64,000 nucleotides of DNA from Paenimyroides baculatum (GTDB taxonomy: Bacteria; Bacteroidota; Bacteroidia; Flavobacteriales; Flavobacteriaceae). Numbering within the stretch: position 1 is the stretch's first letter; every line of letters starts with the position of its first letter. The notes under the pieces are model-generated. The model had not been told where the DNA came from. It worked only from the letters and a program-made list of their open reading frames with translations, and did no database searches. The stretch is from assembly GCF_008629655.1 (NCBI RefSeq), contig NZ_VWSG01000008.1, positions 1 to 64,000 of the forward strand. The letters are read 5' to 3'. A program made the position numbers and the translations under genes. Shown here in pieces: positions 26,499 to 36,469 of this stretch.

Positions 26499-27945
26499 TT
26501 GGTTTACTGTTTGGGTTGTTTCCGTTGTTTTTATTAGGTCGTTTAAAATTCTTTTTACGTGCCTGATTTTTACTGGCACCTTCTTCGTTTGATTTTATAG
26601 GTGCGTTATTTTGAACAGCCGGTTTTGGCTTTTCGGTTTGATTATTTGGATTGTTCTGATTATTCTGAACTTTTGGCTGATTGTTTCTCGGCGGACGATT
26701 TTGCTGCTTTGATTGTTGAGCTTGCGGTGGTCTTGAAGCATTTTCGTTTGAACGTGGTGCTCTTTTAACATCGGTTGCAACAGTTGCAGCAGGTTTTTCT
26801 ACCGTATTGCCTACAGGCTTTTTCTTGTTACGCGGAGCGTGCTTTTTACGTTTAGGTTCATCGAAACGCGACAAACTATCTTCAGTAGTTGCTACACTTT
26901 GAACAGATGCATTGTTTTCTTCTTCTACAACGTAATCTTCAATGTTTTCTATAACCTGTCCCTGCTTGTTTAAGGCAAGAATTTCTTTAACCTGCGGAAC
27001 TTCGATTTTATACCAATTTGCTCCGTTAGACGGGTATGCAAACCACATAACTTGTTTGAAAATATCAATTTTCTGACAATATGCCTCTCCGTTTTTAGTT
27101 TGCAGTTTGGTTTCACTATCTGGCATTCCTTTTAAGGCATCCAAATAGGTATCCAACTCGTAATTTAAACAACATTTTAATTTACCGCACTGACCCGCCA
27201 ATTTTTGCGGATTTAACGATAACTGCTGATAACGCGCCGCCGAAGTATTTACGCTTCTAAAATCGGTTAGCCAGGTAGAACAGCACAATTCGCGACCACA
27301 TGATCCGATACCGCCCAAACGAGCAGCTTCCTGACGGAAACCTACCTGTTTCATTTCGATACGGGTGTTGAATGTACGTGCAAATTCTTTAATCAACTGA
27401 CGGAAATCTACACGATCGTTCGCCGTATAATAAAAGGTTGCTTTAGATGCATCGCCTTGAAATTCGATGTCGGAAATCTTCATTTCCAGCTTTAATTCAA
27501 TAGCAATTTCACGAGCACGAACTTTCATTGGTTCTTCACGCTTGCGGGCATCGCTCCAAATATCAATATCTTTCTGCGTTGCTTTTCTGTATATTTTTAG
27601 GGTATCGCCATACGGATCTACCTTTTTTTTCTTCATTTGCACCTTAACCAGCTCGCCGGCTAAAGTTACTACTCCGATATCATGCCCCGGACTTGCCTCG
27701 GTTGCTACCACATCGCCCATTTGCAATGCCAGTTTATCGATATTTTTATAAAAGTCTTTTCTACCGTTTTTAAAACGAACTTCAACTACATCAAAAGGTT
27801 CAAACCCCGAAGGATAGTGCATATTCGACAACCAATCGAACACACTTAACTTATTGCAACTGTCGGTTCCACAAGAACCTTTGCTACCACAACCTTTTGG
27901 AATGCCAGAATCGTTTGTTTTAGTAGAACAATTTGTACATGCCAT
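26482..27945 (-). CDS. ricT: RicT-like PSP1-domain protein
   Basis: The 487-residue protein begins with a Cys-rich segment (Cys3, Cys6, Cys19, Cys25, Cys30), followed by the PSP1/RicT domain (about 50-310, with the conserved segment GSCGRELCCSTWLTDF and CGKLKCCLNYE further on). In Bacillus RicT is part of an iron-sulfur complex that affects RNA processing. The last ~130 residues are a low-complexity Lys/Asn/Pro/Gln tail not found in Bacillus RicT. It heads the operon with gldH and PBP1A. Confidence 0.8.
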   Translation of the reverse strand: MACTNCSTKTNDSGIPKGCGSKGSCGTDSCNKLSVFDWLSNMHYPSGFEPFDVVEVRFKNGRKDFYKNIDKLALQMGDVVATEASPGHDIGVVTLAGELVKVQMKKKKVDPYGDTLKIYRKATQKDIDIWSDARKREEPMKVRAREIAIELKLEMKISDIEFQGDASKATFYYTANDRVDFRQLIKEFARTFNTRIEMKQVGFRQEAARLGGIGSCGRELCCSTWLTDFRSVNTSAARYQQLSLNPQKLAGQCGKLKCCLNYELDTYLDALKGMPDSETKLQTKNGEAYCQKIDIFKQVMWFAYPSNGANWYKIEVPQVKEILALNKQGQVIENIEDYVVEEENNASVQSVATTEDSLSRFDEPKRKKHAPRNKKKPVGNTVEKPAATVATDVKRAPRSNENASRPPQAQQSKQQNRPPRNNQPKVQNNQNNPNNQTEKPKPAVQNNAPIKSNEEGASKNQARKKNFKRPNKNNGNNPNSKPNDNKQ

Positions 27946-28129
27946 ATATATTGAACAGCCTGCGCTGTTTATATTAATTAATAAAAAATTTGTGTAAAGA
28001 TACTATATTTTCGTTGCGCATAATAACGTGTTAACGTTTTATAGCATTTTACAAAAATCTAATATAAGTAAAAAATTAAAATTGGCATAGGTTTTAATTT
28101 ACAGTCGTATTCAAATTTTCTACAAACTA

Positions 28130-28157
28130 AAAAAAGCTGCCAAAAGGCAGCTTTTTT
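28130..28157 (-). terminator. Terminator of the endonuclease/exonuclease/phosphatase gene
   Basis: Arms AAAAAAGCTGCC (28130-28141) and GGCAGCTTTTTT (28146-28157) form a 12-bp stem directly after the minus-strand stop codon. The ~170 bp from here to the ricT-like start show no further gene; they should hold the ricT promoter. Confidence 0.8.
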
Positions 28158-29228
28158 TTATTGTTTCTCTTTAATCAAATAAATATAAACAGGGAAGTGA
28201 TCGCTAAATCCTGGTTCGCCGCTTAATTGGTTTCGCAGCGGATAACCTTTATACTGACCTGATTTCTGCACTAAAAACGGTTTGTTAAAAATGCCTACTT
28301 TCCAATAGCGGAAGCTTGAATAATCTTTACTTAAAAGTGGTTCTGTGAAAATAATCTGATCGAAAATATCCCAGGCATCGCGGTACGCAATTGTTCCGTG
28401 ACCTTCTTTATACAACTGGTACATTGGGTTAAAAATTCCGCCTTTTTTTACATCGTCTTTTTTCCCTTTTGCTTCTAAAACATCTTTTACCGATTTATTA
28501 TAAGGTCCGTCGTTTAAATCGCCCATTGTAAAAACCTTTGCATTTGGGTTGATATTATATAACGAATCGATGATTTTTTTGTTCAATGCTGCCGCAGCCT
28601 CACGGTTTGGACTACTTTTTTTCTCGCCACCCGAACGCGATGGCCAGTGGTTTACTATAAAGTGCATTTCTTCACCATCTAACAAACCGGTAACCAGTAA
28701 CTGATCACGGGTGTAAACGCGTTTACCCTTCCCGTTGTTGCTTTCTTTATATTTAGTATCGGTTGGATCATAAATATATAAAGGAATATTTTTTGAGCTT
28801 GTTGGCTTAAAATGTTTAGTTTGATAGAAAAGAGCCACATCAATACCACGACGATCCGGAGAATCAAAATGAACAATTCCGTAATTAGCTTTTTTAAGTT
28901 TTGGCATATTTACCAGATCTTCCAACACCTTACGGTTTTCAATTTCGCTAACCCCTAAAATTGTCGGCATATTTGGGTTGTCATCTGTACCAATTTCGGC
29001 AATTACTCGACTTAAATTTTCTAATTTTTGCTGATATTTTTTCCCATCCCAGTTTCTTTCGCCTTTCGGTGTCCATTCTTCATCATAAATTTTCTCATCG
29101 CGAATGGTATCAAACAAGTTTTCAACATTGTAAAAAGCAACAGTATGCACCGCATAAGATTTCTGCTGAGATTGTGCAAACGCTGTACCTGCAAAGAATG
29201 CCAGTATTGATAATAGTTTAATTTTCAT
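28158..29228 (-). CDS. Secreted endonuclease/exonuclease/phosphatase-family protein
   Basis: The ATG at 29228 gives a 356-residue protein with a Sec signal peptide (MKIKLLSILAFFAGTAFAQ) and an EEP-fold catalytic domain: VAFYNVENLFD (about 31-41) with the metal-binding Asn, VSEIENRKVLED carrying the metal-binding Glu, FIVNHWPSRSGG with the catalytic His region, MGDLNDGPYN with the Asp/Asn pair, and the final SDHFPVYI. It should cleave phosphodiesters outside the cytoplasm. It is divergent from the TonB receptor operon and probably works with it. Confidence 0.88.
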   Translation of the reverse strand: MKIKLLSILAFFAGTAFAQSQQKSYAVHTVAFYNVENLFDTIRDEKIYDEEWTPKGERNWDGKKYQQKLENLSRVIAEIGTDDNPNMPTILGVSEIENRKVLEDLVNMPKLKKANYGIVHFDSPDRRGIDVALFYQTKHFKPTSSKNIPLYIYDPTDTKYKESNNGKGKRVYTRDQLLVTGLLDGEEMHFIVNHWPSRSGGEKKSSPNREAAAALNKKIIDSLYNINPNAKVFTMGDLNDGPYNKSVKDVLEAKGKKDDVKKGGIFNPMYQLYKEGHGTIAYRDAWDIFDQIIFTEPLLSKDYSSFRYWKVGIFNKPFLVQKSGQYKGYPLRNQLSGEPGFSDHFPVYIYLIKEKQ

Positions 29229-29299
29229 GCCCATTATTAAGTTATTATAAAGTTTTTGATAATCCTGAGGGCAAAATTAGTTAATATTTATAAAATAAC

Positions 29300-29307
29300 T
29301 ACCTTTG
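29300..29307 (+). promoter_or_regulatory. Probable -7 promoter box of the TonB receptor operon
   Basis: TACCTTTG matches the Bacteroidota -7 consensus TAnnTTTG exactly and lies 60 bp before the receptor start codon, in the 132-bp divergent spacer with the nuclease gene. Confidence 0.6.
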
Positions 29308-29366
29308 CACCATGTTAAGTTTAGTTTAAACTTACAAAACTTTAAACAGCTTATTTTTAGGTTTTT

Positions 29367-32153
29367 ATGAAAAAATTACTACTTAGTACTTTGCTAGTGC
29401 TATTTACCGTTACAGCTTGGGCACAAAGCACAGCGTTACGCGGAGTTGTTGTTGATGCAAAAACACAGCAACCTCTATTCAATGTAACGGCAAATTTATC
29501 CAACACAAATTTATCGGCTACTACAAACCAGCAAGGTGAATTTGAAATTGCAAACCCTACTTCGGGCAATCAGGTGCTTTACATCAACTTTACAGGTTAT
29601 GTTCAAAAAAGATTTACTTTGGATATAACTACCGAAGCGGATATTGATTTAGGCACCATTTATTTGGAAGAAGATTTAACTTCTGAACAACAATTAAGTT
29701 TAATTACCCTTACCGAAAATGATTTGGGAGATGACAACTCGGGATCTGAAACTACATCTGGATTGTTACAGGCATCACGTGACCCATTCCGTCAGGCGGC
29801 AGCTTTTAACTGGGGTCAAGCCCGATTCAGAATTAGAGGGTTAGACAATGAGTATGGAAATATCTTTATAAACGGTATTTCTATGAACAAAATTTTCGAT
29901 GGTCGTCCGCAGTTTTCTAACTGGGGTGGATTAAACGATGCTACACGTAACCAAGAGTTCATAAATGGTTCTATACCGAACGATTATACTTTTGGCGGTA
30001 TTTTAGGTATTCAGGCAATTAACACCCGTGCATCTTTTATGCGTACCGGAACACGTGTTTCACTTTCTGGTGCTAACACCAATTACAGTGGTCGTGGAAT
30101 GATTACTTACGGTTCGGGAATGAACAAAAACGGATGGGCTTATGCTGGATCTGCTTCATACCGTATGGCTAAAGACGGTTTCTTTGACGGAACAGATTAC
30201 GATGCAAAATCGTTTTTCTTGGCTGTTGAAAAGAAAATTAACAGCAACCACAGCTTAAACTTGTCTGCTATTTATGCACAAAACAGTCGTGGTAAAAACG
30301 GACCTAACACACAAGAAGTTGTAGATTTAAAAGGTTACAAGTACAACTCATATTGGGGTTGGCAAGATGGTAAAAAACGTAATTCACGTGATAAAGACGT
30401 AGAAGAACCAATTTTTATATTGAGCCACTATTGGGATATCAGCGAAAAATCGACTTTAAACACGAATGTATCGTATCAGTTTGGTAAGATTTCAAACAGT
30501 CGTTTAGAAACAAACGGAGCAAACAATCCTGATCCTACTTACTACAAAAATTTACCGAGTTATTATTTGAATTTCCATAATACAGATGGATCAACACCAA
30601 TTTGGACTCCTGATTTTAAGAATGCAGAACGCAACAGAGAAGATTTCTTGGCTAATTCGCAAATTAACTGGGATCGTTTATACCTTCAAAATGCAAATAA
30701 AGGCTATGCAGTAAACGCTTTGTATGCCGATGTTATGCAAGACAACCAATTAACAGCGAACACGTTGTTTAATACACAAATTTCTAATGTAGTTGGATTT
30801 AATGCAGGTTTAACATACCGCAATTTACGTTCAGAAAGCTACCAGGAAATGCTTGATTTATTGGGTGGCGGATATTTAATTGATAACGATACATTCTTGA
30901 AAGAAGAATTTTCGGCATCTGATTTAAACAACCCAAACCGTAGAATTTACGAAGGCGACAAATATGGTTACAACTATATTATGCACGCAAATGTGGTTGA
31001 TTTATTCACACAGTTTCAATTCAACTTTGGTAAATTCGATTTCTATTTAGGTCAAAATGCATCTTACACAGAATACCAACGTGAAGGATTGTACAAAAAT
31101 GCATTATACGCAGATTCATCTTTCGGAAAAGGTCAAAAAATATCATTCGAAAACTACGGTTTAAAAGGAGGAGCGACTTATAAATTAACAGGTCAGCATG
31201 TTTTCAACTTCAATGCAAGTTATTACACGCAGGCACCATCAATCCGTAACAGCTACTCTAACGTTCGTATAAGCGATGCAACAGTAAACGGATTAACCGA
31301 TGAAAAAGTATTTGGTTCAGATATTAACTACATCATTCGTACGCCTAAATTAAAAGGACGTGTTGGTGCTTATTTCAACGAAATTAAAGATGCTACAAGA
31401 ACATCTTTCTTCTATGCCGATGGTATCGATATTGAAATGGACGATGAAACAAGCAGCGATTTCGTAGCAGAAATTACACGCGGAATTAGCAAACAAAGTA
31501 TGGGTATTGAATTAGGTGCAGAATATCAGGCAACTAAAACAATAAAATTGACTGCTGCAGCAAACTATGGTCAGGCAATTTATTCAGACAATGCAGATGT
31601 TTATTTGAATGTTGATGGTCGTCGTGAAAACGGATTAAGCCCAATGGTAAACTACGGAACAAGTTATATTAAAAACTACCGTGTTGCAGGAACGCCACAG
31701 CAAGCTTATTCGTTAGGAATTGAATACCGCGACCCGAACTACTGGTGGATTGGTGCAAATGCGAACTTTTTAACTGATATTTATTTAGATATTTCGCCTT
31801 TGTTACGTACAAACAATTTCTTTAACGAACCAGGTCAGGGTGGCGCAGCTTTTAACGATGTTGATACAAACGTAGCACGCAATTTATTAAAACAAGAAAA
31901 GTTAGACGATATCTTCTTAGTAAACCTTCAAGGTGGAAAATCGTGGAGAATAAATGGTAAAACCTTTGGTTTCTTTGCATCGGTTAACAACGTTTTAGGT
32001 TTAGAATACAAAACGGGCGGTTTTGAACAAGCACGTAACGCTAACTACCGCGAATTATTAATGGATCACGCAAGCGGATCCCGCACATTTGGCCCTAAAT
32101 ATTTCTATGGTTTCGGCAGAACCTATTTCTTAAACTTATACATCAACTTTTAA
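29367..32153 (+). CDS. TonB-dependent outer-membrane receptor
   Basis: The 928-residue protein has a signal peptide ending near AWAQ (residue 20), a carboxypeptidase-like regulatory domain (about 22-105, TALRGVVVDAKTQQPLFNV), a plug domain (about 145-235, with FRIRGLDNEYGNIFINGIS) and a C-terminal barrel ending in aromatic residues (YFLNLYINF). It should import a substrate too big for porins using TonB energy. The next two genes encode surface lipoproteins, as in operons for a specific nutrient. The substrate is not decided; the adjacent secreted phosphodiesterase suggests nucleotides or another phosphate compound. Confidence 0.93.
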   Translation: MKKLLLSTLLVLFTVTAWAQSTALRGVVVDAKTQQPLFNVTANLSNTNLSATTNQQGEFEIANPTSGNQVLYINFTGYVQKRFTLDITTEADIDLGTIYLEEDLTSEQQLSLITLTENDLGDDNSGSETTSGLLQASRDPFRQAAAFNWGQARFRIRGLDNEYGNIFINGISMNKIFDGRPQFSNWGGLNDATRNQEFINGSIPNDYTFGGILGIQAINTRASFMRTGTRVSLSGANTNYSGRGMITYGSGMNKNGWAYAGSASYRMAKDGFFDGTDYDAKSFFLAVEKKINSNHSLNLSAIYAQNSRGKNGPNTQEVVDLKGYKYNSYWGWQDGKKRNSRDKDVEEPIFILSHYWDISEKSTLNTNVSYQFGKISNSRLETNGANNPDPTYYKNLPSYYLNFHNTDGSTPIWTPDFKNAERNREDFLANSQINWDRLYLQNANKGYAVNALYADVMQDNQLTANTLFNTQISNVVGFNAGLTYRNLRSESYQEMLDLLGGGYLIDNDTFLKEEFSASDLNNPNRRIYEGDKYGYNYIMHANVVDLFTQFQFNFGKFDFYLGQNASYTEYQREGLYKNALYADSSFGKGQKISFENYGLKGGATYKLTGQHVFNFNASYYTQAPSIRNSYSNVRISDATVNGLTDEKVFGSDINYIIRTPKLKGRVGAYFNEIKDATRTSFFYADGIDIEMDDETSSDFVAEITRGISKQSMGIELGAEYQATKTIKLTAAANYGQAIYSDNADVYLNVDGRRENGLSPMVNYGTSYIKNYRVAGTPQQAYSLGIEYRDPNYWWIGANANFLTDIYLDISPLLRTNNFFNEPGQGGAAFNDVDTNVARNLLKQEKLDDIFLVNLQGGKSWRINGKTFGFFASVNNVLGLEYKTGGFEQARNANYRELLMDHASGSRTFGPKYFYGFGRTYFLNLYINF

Positions 32154-32165
32154 TTTAAAGTGATA

Positions 32166-32771
32166 ATGAAAAAATTAAAATATATATTCCCGGTAGCTGT
32201 TTTAACTTTCGCAAGTATATTTACAGCTTGTTCACCAGAAGACGAACAGGATTTACCAACATACAGCCCAACAATTTATATAGAAGATTTCCAAAAAGTA
32301 ATCGATGGTACTTTTAATGAATCACTTTTTACAAACGTTGCAGAAAGCGGAACTAAAAAATGGTTTTCAAATTCGTACCAAGGTAATGCGTATTACGAAT
32401 TTTCGCCTTTTAACAGTAACGAAACCTTAAATGTAGCGTGGTTTGTAACCCCTGCAATTAATGTAGACACAGCAGTTAAAAAACGTTTAACTTTTCAAAC
32501 AGCACAACACCACGTTGTAAATGTAGAAAAAAACTTTTTAGAAGTATTAATTTCTACAGATTTTACAGGTGATGTAAACACAGCAACATGGAAAAGTGTA
32601 ACTTTTACCGGACCAAAAATTGGCAGCGGTTTTAATTACGATTTCTTTAATTCGGGTGCAGTAAGTTTACAAGAATACAGCGGAAATATTTACATTGCTT
32701 TTAAAGCAACAGGAGGAACAGCAAGTGCAAATGCAGGCGCGTACATGATAGATAATATTAAAGTATTTTAA
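32166..32771 (+). CDS. Choice-of-anchor-J-like lipoprotein
   Basis: The ATG at 32166 (the longer frame starts with GTG) gives 201 residues: a lipoprotein signal with lipobox FTAC, a short acidic linker, and a beta-sandwich of about 165 residues starting IYIEDFQKVIDG and ending AGAYMIDNIKVF. The 'W-x-x-x-x-Y-x-G-N-A-Y...TPAINV' pattern fits the choice-of-anchor-J type domain. It is likely a surface-exposed binding partner of the receptor. Confidence 0.75.
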   Translation: MKKLKYIFPVAVLTFASIFTACSPEDEQDLPTYSPTIYIEDFQKVIDGTFNESLFTNVAESGTKKWFSNSYQGNAYYEFSPFNSNETLNVAWFVTPAINVDTAVKKRLTFQTAQHHVVNVEKNFLEVLISTDFTGDVNTATWKSVTFTGPKIGSGFNYDFFNSGAVSLQEYSGNIYIAFKATGGTASANAGAYMIDNIKVF

Positions 32772-32780
32772 TTTTAAGAT

Positions 32781-34136
32781 ATGAAAGCAATAAAATATAC
32801 GTTTGCAGCATTGGCATTGGTTGCAACATTAGTAACAACAAGTTGTGCAAACAACGACGATGTTTCTGCCCCAGAAATTAAATACCACCAAGCTACGGCA
32901 ACAGTTACTTTAGAAGAATTATACGCTAAAGCGAACACCACTTTACAGCAATATACCGAAAATGATATTTTGGAGGCCTATGTATCATCAAGCGATGAAG
33001 GCGGAACGTTCTATAAATCGGTATCATTGCAAAATTTAGAAGGAACCAAAGGTTTTTCTATTTCGATTGATATGTACAACATCAGTAACGATATCGCTCC
33101 TGGTCGTAAAGTGTATATCTATTTAAAAGATATTTATTTTTCTATTGTACACGGTTCATTGGTTTTGGGCGATATCTATCAGGAAACAAGTGTAGGCAGA
33201 ATGCGTCCGCAAGATTTCTACAAAAAAGTATTTGCTTCGAGCGTTTCAGTTCCTGAAGCAGATTTAGTAAAAACCATTACGTTGGCTGATCTTAAAAACG
33301 ACAACTACATTAACACGTTGGTTGAAATTGAAAAAGTGCAGTTTGATGACAGTGCTGTTGGTAAAACCTATTACGATCCAAACAATGTTTTGGGTGGAGC
33401 AACAAACCACAACCTTATTGATCCTACGGGAACAATGATTTTCAGAACAAGTGAATTTGCTAAATTTGCAAGCAAAGTAGTATCAGAAAGTAACGGTAAA
33501 GTACGCGGAGTTCTTACAAAATTCAACAGTGATTACCAATTCATGGCACGTACTTTTAACGACATTCAGTTAACCGATGCACGTATTAGACCGGTAACTA
33601 TCATTGGTGGTACAAACATGACTTTTACACCAACCGTAAACGAAAACTTCGAGTCTTTTGAAGTAGCTGCAACAGCAAGTGCTTTCCCTCAATATGGTAA
33701 CGATTATACTTTTGGTGGAAGATATTGGGCAGTTAAAACTTTCCAAAACAATAAATACATTCAGTTAACAGCATTTGGAAACAGTGCCGAAACTACAAAA
33801 AGTTACTTTATTGTACCGGTACAGTTTAACGGAAACAACAGCATGTCTTTTGACACGAAAGATGGATATTACACAGGAAACGTATTAAACGTTTATTATG
33901 TACCTGCTGCTAATTACAGCTATGGCGATTATATTAACACAGCTAATTTTACAAACATTACCTCGCAATTTACTTATTCTACAGGTACTGCAAGTGGTTA
34001 TGCACCTAACTTTACGCCAAGTGGTAACTACCAGTTCCCAAGCACGGTTACAGGTAACGGATACATTGTATTTGAATATTCAGGTTCAAAAACAGTAACA
34101 TCAACTATACAAATAGACAACGTTAAATTTCAATAG
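32781..34136 (+). CDS. DUF5689-type lipoprotein
   Basis: The 451-residue protein has a lipoprotein signal (lipobox TTSC), a DUF5689 region (about 35-260, with DILEAYVSSSDEGGTFYKSV and the following OB-like strands) and a C-terminal beta-sandwich (about 280-451) similar to that of the preceding lipoprotein, ending STIQIDNVKFQ. DUF5689 proteins are typically encoded next to TonB receptors in Flavobacteriia; some act with secreted nucleases. It is 10 bp from the preceding gene, so co-transcribed. Confidence 0.82.
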   Translation: MKAIKYTFAALALVATLVTTSCANNDDVSAPEIKYHQATATVTLEELYAKANTTLQQYTENDILEAYVSSSDEGGTFYKSVSLQNLEGTKGFSISIDMYNISNDIAPGRKVYIYLKDIYFSIVHGSLVLGDIYQETSVGRMRPQDFYKKVFASSVSVPEADLVKTITLADLKNDNYINTLVEIEKVQFDDSAVGKTYYDPNNVLGGATNHNLIDPTGTMIFRTSEFAKFASKVVSESNGKVRGVLTKFNSDYQFMARTFNDIQLTDARIRPVTIIGGTNMTFTPTVNENFESFEVAATASAFPQYGNDYTFGGRYWAVKTFQNNKYIQLTAFGNSAETTKSYFIVPVQFNGNNSMSFDTKDGYYTGNVLNVYYVPAANYSYGDYINTANFTNITSQFTYSTGTASGYAPNFTPSGNYQFPSTVTGNGYIVFEYSGSKTVTSTIQIDNVKFQ

Positions 34137-34156
34137 AAATTAATTCGAATATTTTA

Positions 34157-34181
34157 AACGCCTTCTTCATCAGAAGGCGTT
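34157..34181 (+). terminator. Terminator of the TonB receptor operon
   Basis: Arms AACGCCTTCT (34157-34166) and AGAAGGCGTT (34172-34181) form a stem followed by a T7 run, 20 bp past the last stop codon. Confidence 0.85.
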
Positions 34182-34243
34182 TTTTTGTACAATTCAACAT
34201 CGCTTTTTTGTATCTTTAAAAACAAATATTTGCGTACTCTTTT

Positions 34244-36466
34244 ATGCTAGCAGCCGTAGAAACATCACATCATTTATATCCGTTAATTTCCGATTTAGGT
34301 TTGATCTTAATGACTGCCGGAGTCGCCGTTTTAATCTTTAAAAAGATAAAACAGCCTTTGGTTTTAGGCTATTTAATCGCTGGTTTTTTGGCAGGTCCGC
34401 ATTTTCCGTTATTTCCCACCGTTCAAGATATGGGAAACGTGGAAGTTTGGGCAGAAATAGGAGTAATCTTTCTACTTTTTAGTTTAGGACTCGAATTCAG
34501 TTTTAAAAAACTCGTTAAAGTGGGTGGATCCGCCAGTATGACCGCCGCTGTTCAAATCATCACCATGATTATTGTGGGTTTCACAACCGGAAAATTGCTC
34601 GGTTGGAATTTCATCGACAGTATTTTTTTAGGTGCTATTCTTTCCATGTCATCCACAACCATTATTCTGCGGGCATTTGATGAATTGGGTGTTAAAACCC
34701 AGAAATTTGCCGGTGTGGTTTTCGGAACGCTGATTGTAGAAGATATCGTTGCTATTTTATTGATGGTTTTACTGTCAACAATAGCCGTGTCGCAGCAGTT
34801 TTCGGGCGTTGAACTAATGGAATCGATCTTTAAATTGGCATTCTTTTTAATACTTTGGTTTTTGGCAGGAATCTTTTTAATTCCTACGCTGCTTAAAAGA
34901 ACCAAAAATTTGCTAAATGAAGAAACTACTTTAATTGTTTCGCTGGCATTGTGTTTAATGATGGTTATTTTGGCAACCGCTGCAGGTTTTTCTCCGGCGT
35001 TGGGTGCTTTCATTATGGGATCGATCATAGCAGAAACAACCAAAGCAGAACAGATCGAACACTTAGTGAAGCCTGTAAAAGATTTATTTGGTGCGGTTTT
35101 CTTTGTATCGGTTGGTATGCTTATTAATTTAGATACACTTCAAGAATATGCTTTTCCAGTACTTATAATTACCATTGTTACCATTTTCGGAAAAACAATT
35201 GCTACTACAATGGGTGCGTTACTTTCTGGTCAGCCTTTAAAACAGTCGGTTCAGGCAGGAATGAGTTTGGCTCAAATCGGGGAATTTTCGTTTATCATTG
35301 CCACGTTGGGTATGACATTGGGCGTAACAAGCGGTTTCCTCTATCCTATTGTAGTTGCAGTTTCGGCAATTACCACTTTTACCACTCCGTTTTTCATCAA
35401 AAATTCCTTAAAAGCATACAATCAATTAAAAATTATCCTGCCAAAAAAATGGGAAGATAAGTTAGACAATTATTCGTCGGCAACACAAACCATTGATAAA
35501 ACAAATCACTGGAAAAAATATATTTCCGACGTTGCATCCCACATCGTCATTCATTCGGTAATCATTGCAGGTATTGTCTTCGTAAGCATTTACTATTTAA
35601 TTCCACTGTCAAGCGGCGCATTTACCTATTATCTGTACATATTTTTAACCGTTGTGGCGTTTTTGCCATTCTTGTATGCATTGGCGTTACAAAGAGTTGC
35701 CATTAAGTCGTTAAATCAGTTAAAAAGCGACAGTAAAAATATTACACCACTTATTTTAATTGCATTGTTTAGAATTTTACTGTGTATTGTCATTGTTTTT
35801 ATAATGATAAACGAACTAATCAATCCGTTGACTGGCGTGATTGTATTGGCAGTTTTAATTGCGTTTGCGGTTTTATTTCCCAAGAGGATTCAGATTATGT
35901 ATGGAAAGATCCAACATCAGTTTATAGAGAATTTTAATGACCGCGAAAGATCCGAAGCCATTAGAAACAAAAGCGATTTAACGCCTTGGGACGGACACAT
36001 GACTACTTTTGAAATTCCGCAGGAATCGCTGATTGCCGGTAAAACGTTGAATGAACTAAAAGTACGTGAAGAATTGGGTGTAAATATCGCCATTATTAAA
36101 CGTGGCGATCTGGTTATTAATATTCCGGATAAAGACGAAAAAATTTTCCCGAAAGATATTGTGTACGTGATTGGAACCGACGAACAGGTAAAAGATTTTG
36201 AACTTTTTGTTGATAAATCGTTGGTAGGATCTGTTGATTACCATACCGAAATTGTGCTGAAAGGTTTTGAACTGACCAATGAAGCGTTGAACGGAATATC
36301 GATTCGTGAAAGTAAAATCCGTGAAAACAGCAACAGTATTATTGCCGGAATAGAACGCAATGGCGAGCGCATTTTAAATCCGCAGCCTACATTTACCTTA
36401 CAAAAAGGCGATATTTTATGGCTTGTGGGCGATAAAAAGAAAATTACCGCTTTATTTTCAAAATAA
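34244..36466 (+). CDS. CPA2-family monovalent cation:proton antiporter with RCK_C domain
   Basis: The 740-residue protein has about 12 membrane segments in residues 15-400 with the CPA2 signatures (GYLIAGFLAGPHFP, GLEFSFKKL, SMSSTTIILRAFDELG), a second hydrophobic block (about 430-550) and a C-terminal RCK_C/TrkA-C ligand domain (about 590-665) followed by a second, diverged one. KefB and YbaL have a similar N-terminal part; it should exchange K+ or Na+ for H+. It starts 62 bp after the upstream terminator, with TATCTTTA near 34211 as a possible -7 box. Confidence 0.88.
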   Translation: MLAAVETSHHLYPLISDLGLILMTAGVAVLIFKKIKQPLVLGYLIAGFLAGPHFPLFPTVQDMGNVEVWAEIGVIFLLFSLGLEFSFKKLVKVGGSASMTAAVQIITMIIVGFTTGKLLGWNFIDSIFLGAILSMSSTTIILRAFDELGVKTQKFAGVVFGTLIVEDIVAILLMVLLSTIAVSQQFSGVELMESIFKLAFFLILWFLAGIFLIPTLLKRTKNLLNEETTLIVSLALCLMMVILATAAGFSPALGAFIMGSIIAETTKAEQIEHLVKPVKDLFGAVFFVSVGMLINLDTLQEYAFPVLIITIVTIFGKTIATTMGALLSGQPLKQSVQAGMSLAQIGEFSFIIATLGMTLGVTSGFLYPIVVAVSAITTFTTPFFIKNSLKAYNQLKIILPKKWEDKLDNYSSATQTIDKTNHWKKYISDVASHIVIHSVIIAGIVFVSIYYLIPLSSGAFTYYLYIFLTVVAFLPFLYALALQRVAIKSLNQLKSDSKNITPLILIALFRILLCIVIVFIMINELINPLTGVIVLAVLIAFAVLFPKRIQIMYGKIQHQFIENFNDRERSEAIRNKSDLTPWDGHMTTFEIPQESLIAGKTLNELKVREELGVNIAIIKRGDLVINIPDKDEKIFPKDIVYVIGTDEQVKDFELFVDKSLVGSVDYHTEIVLKGFELTNEALNGISIRESKIRENSNSIIAGIERNGERILNPQPTFTLQKGDILWLVGDKKKITALFSK

Positions 36467-36469
36467 ATT

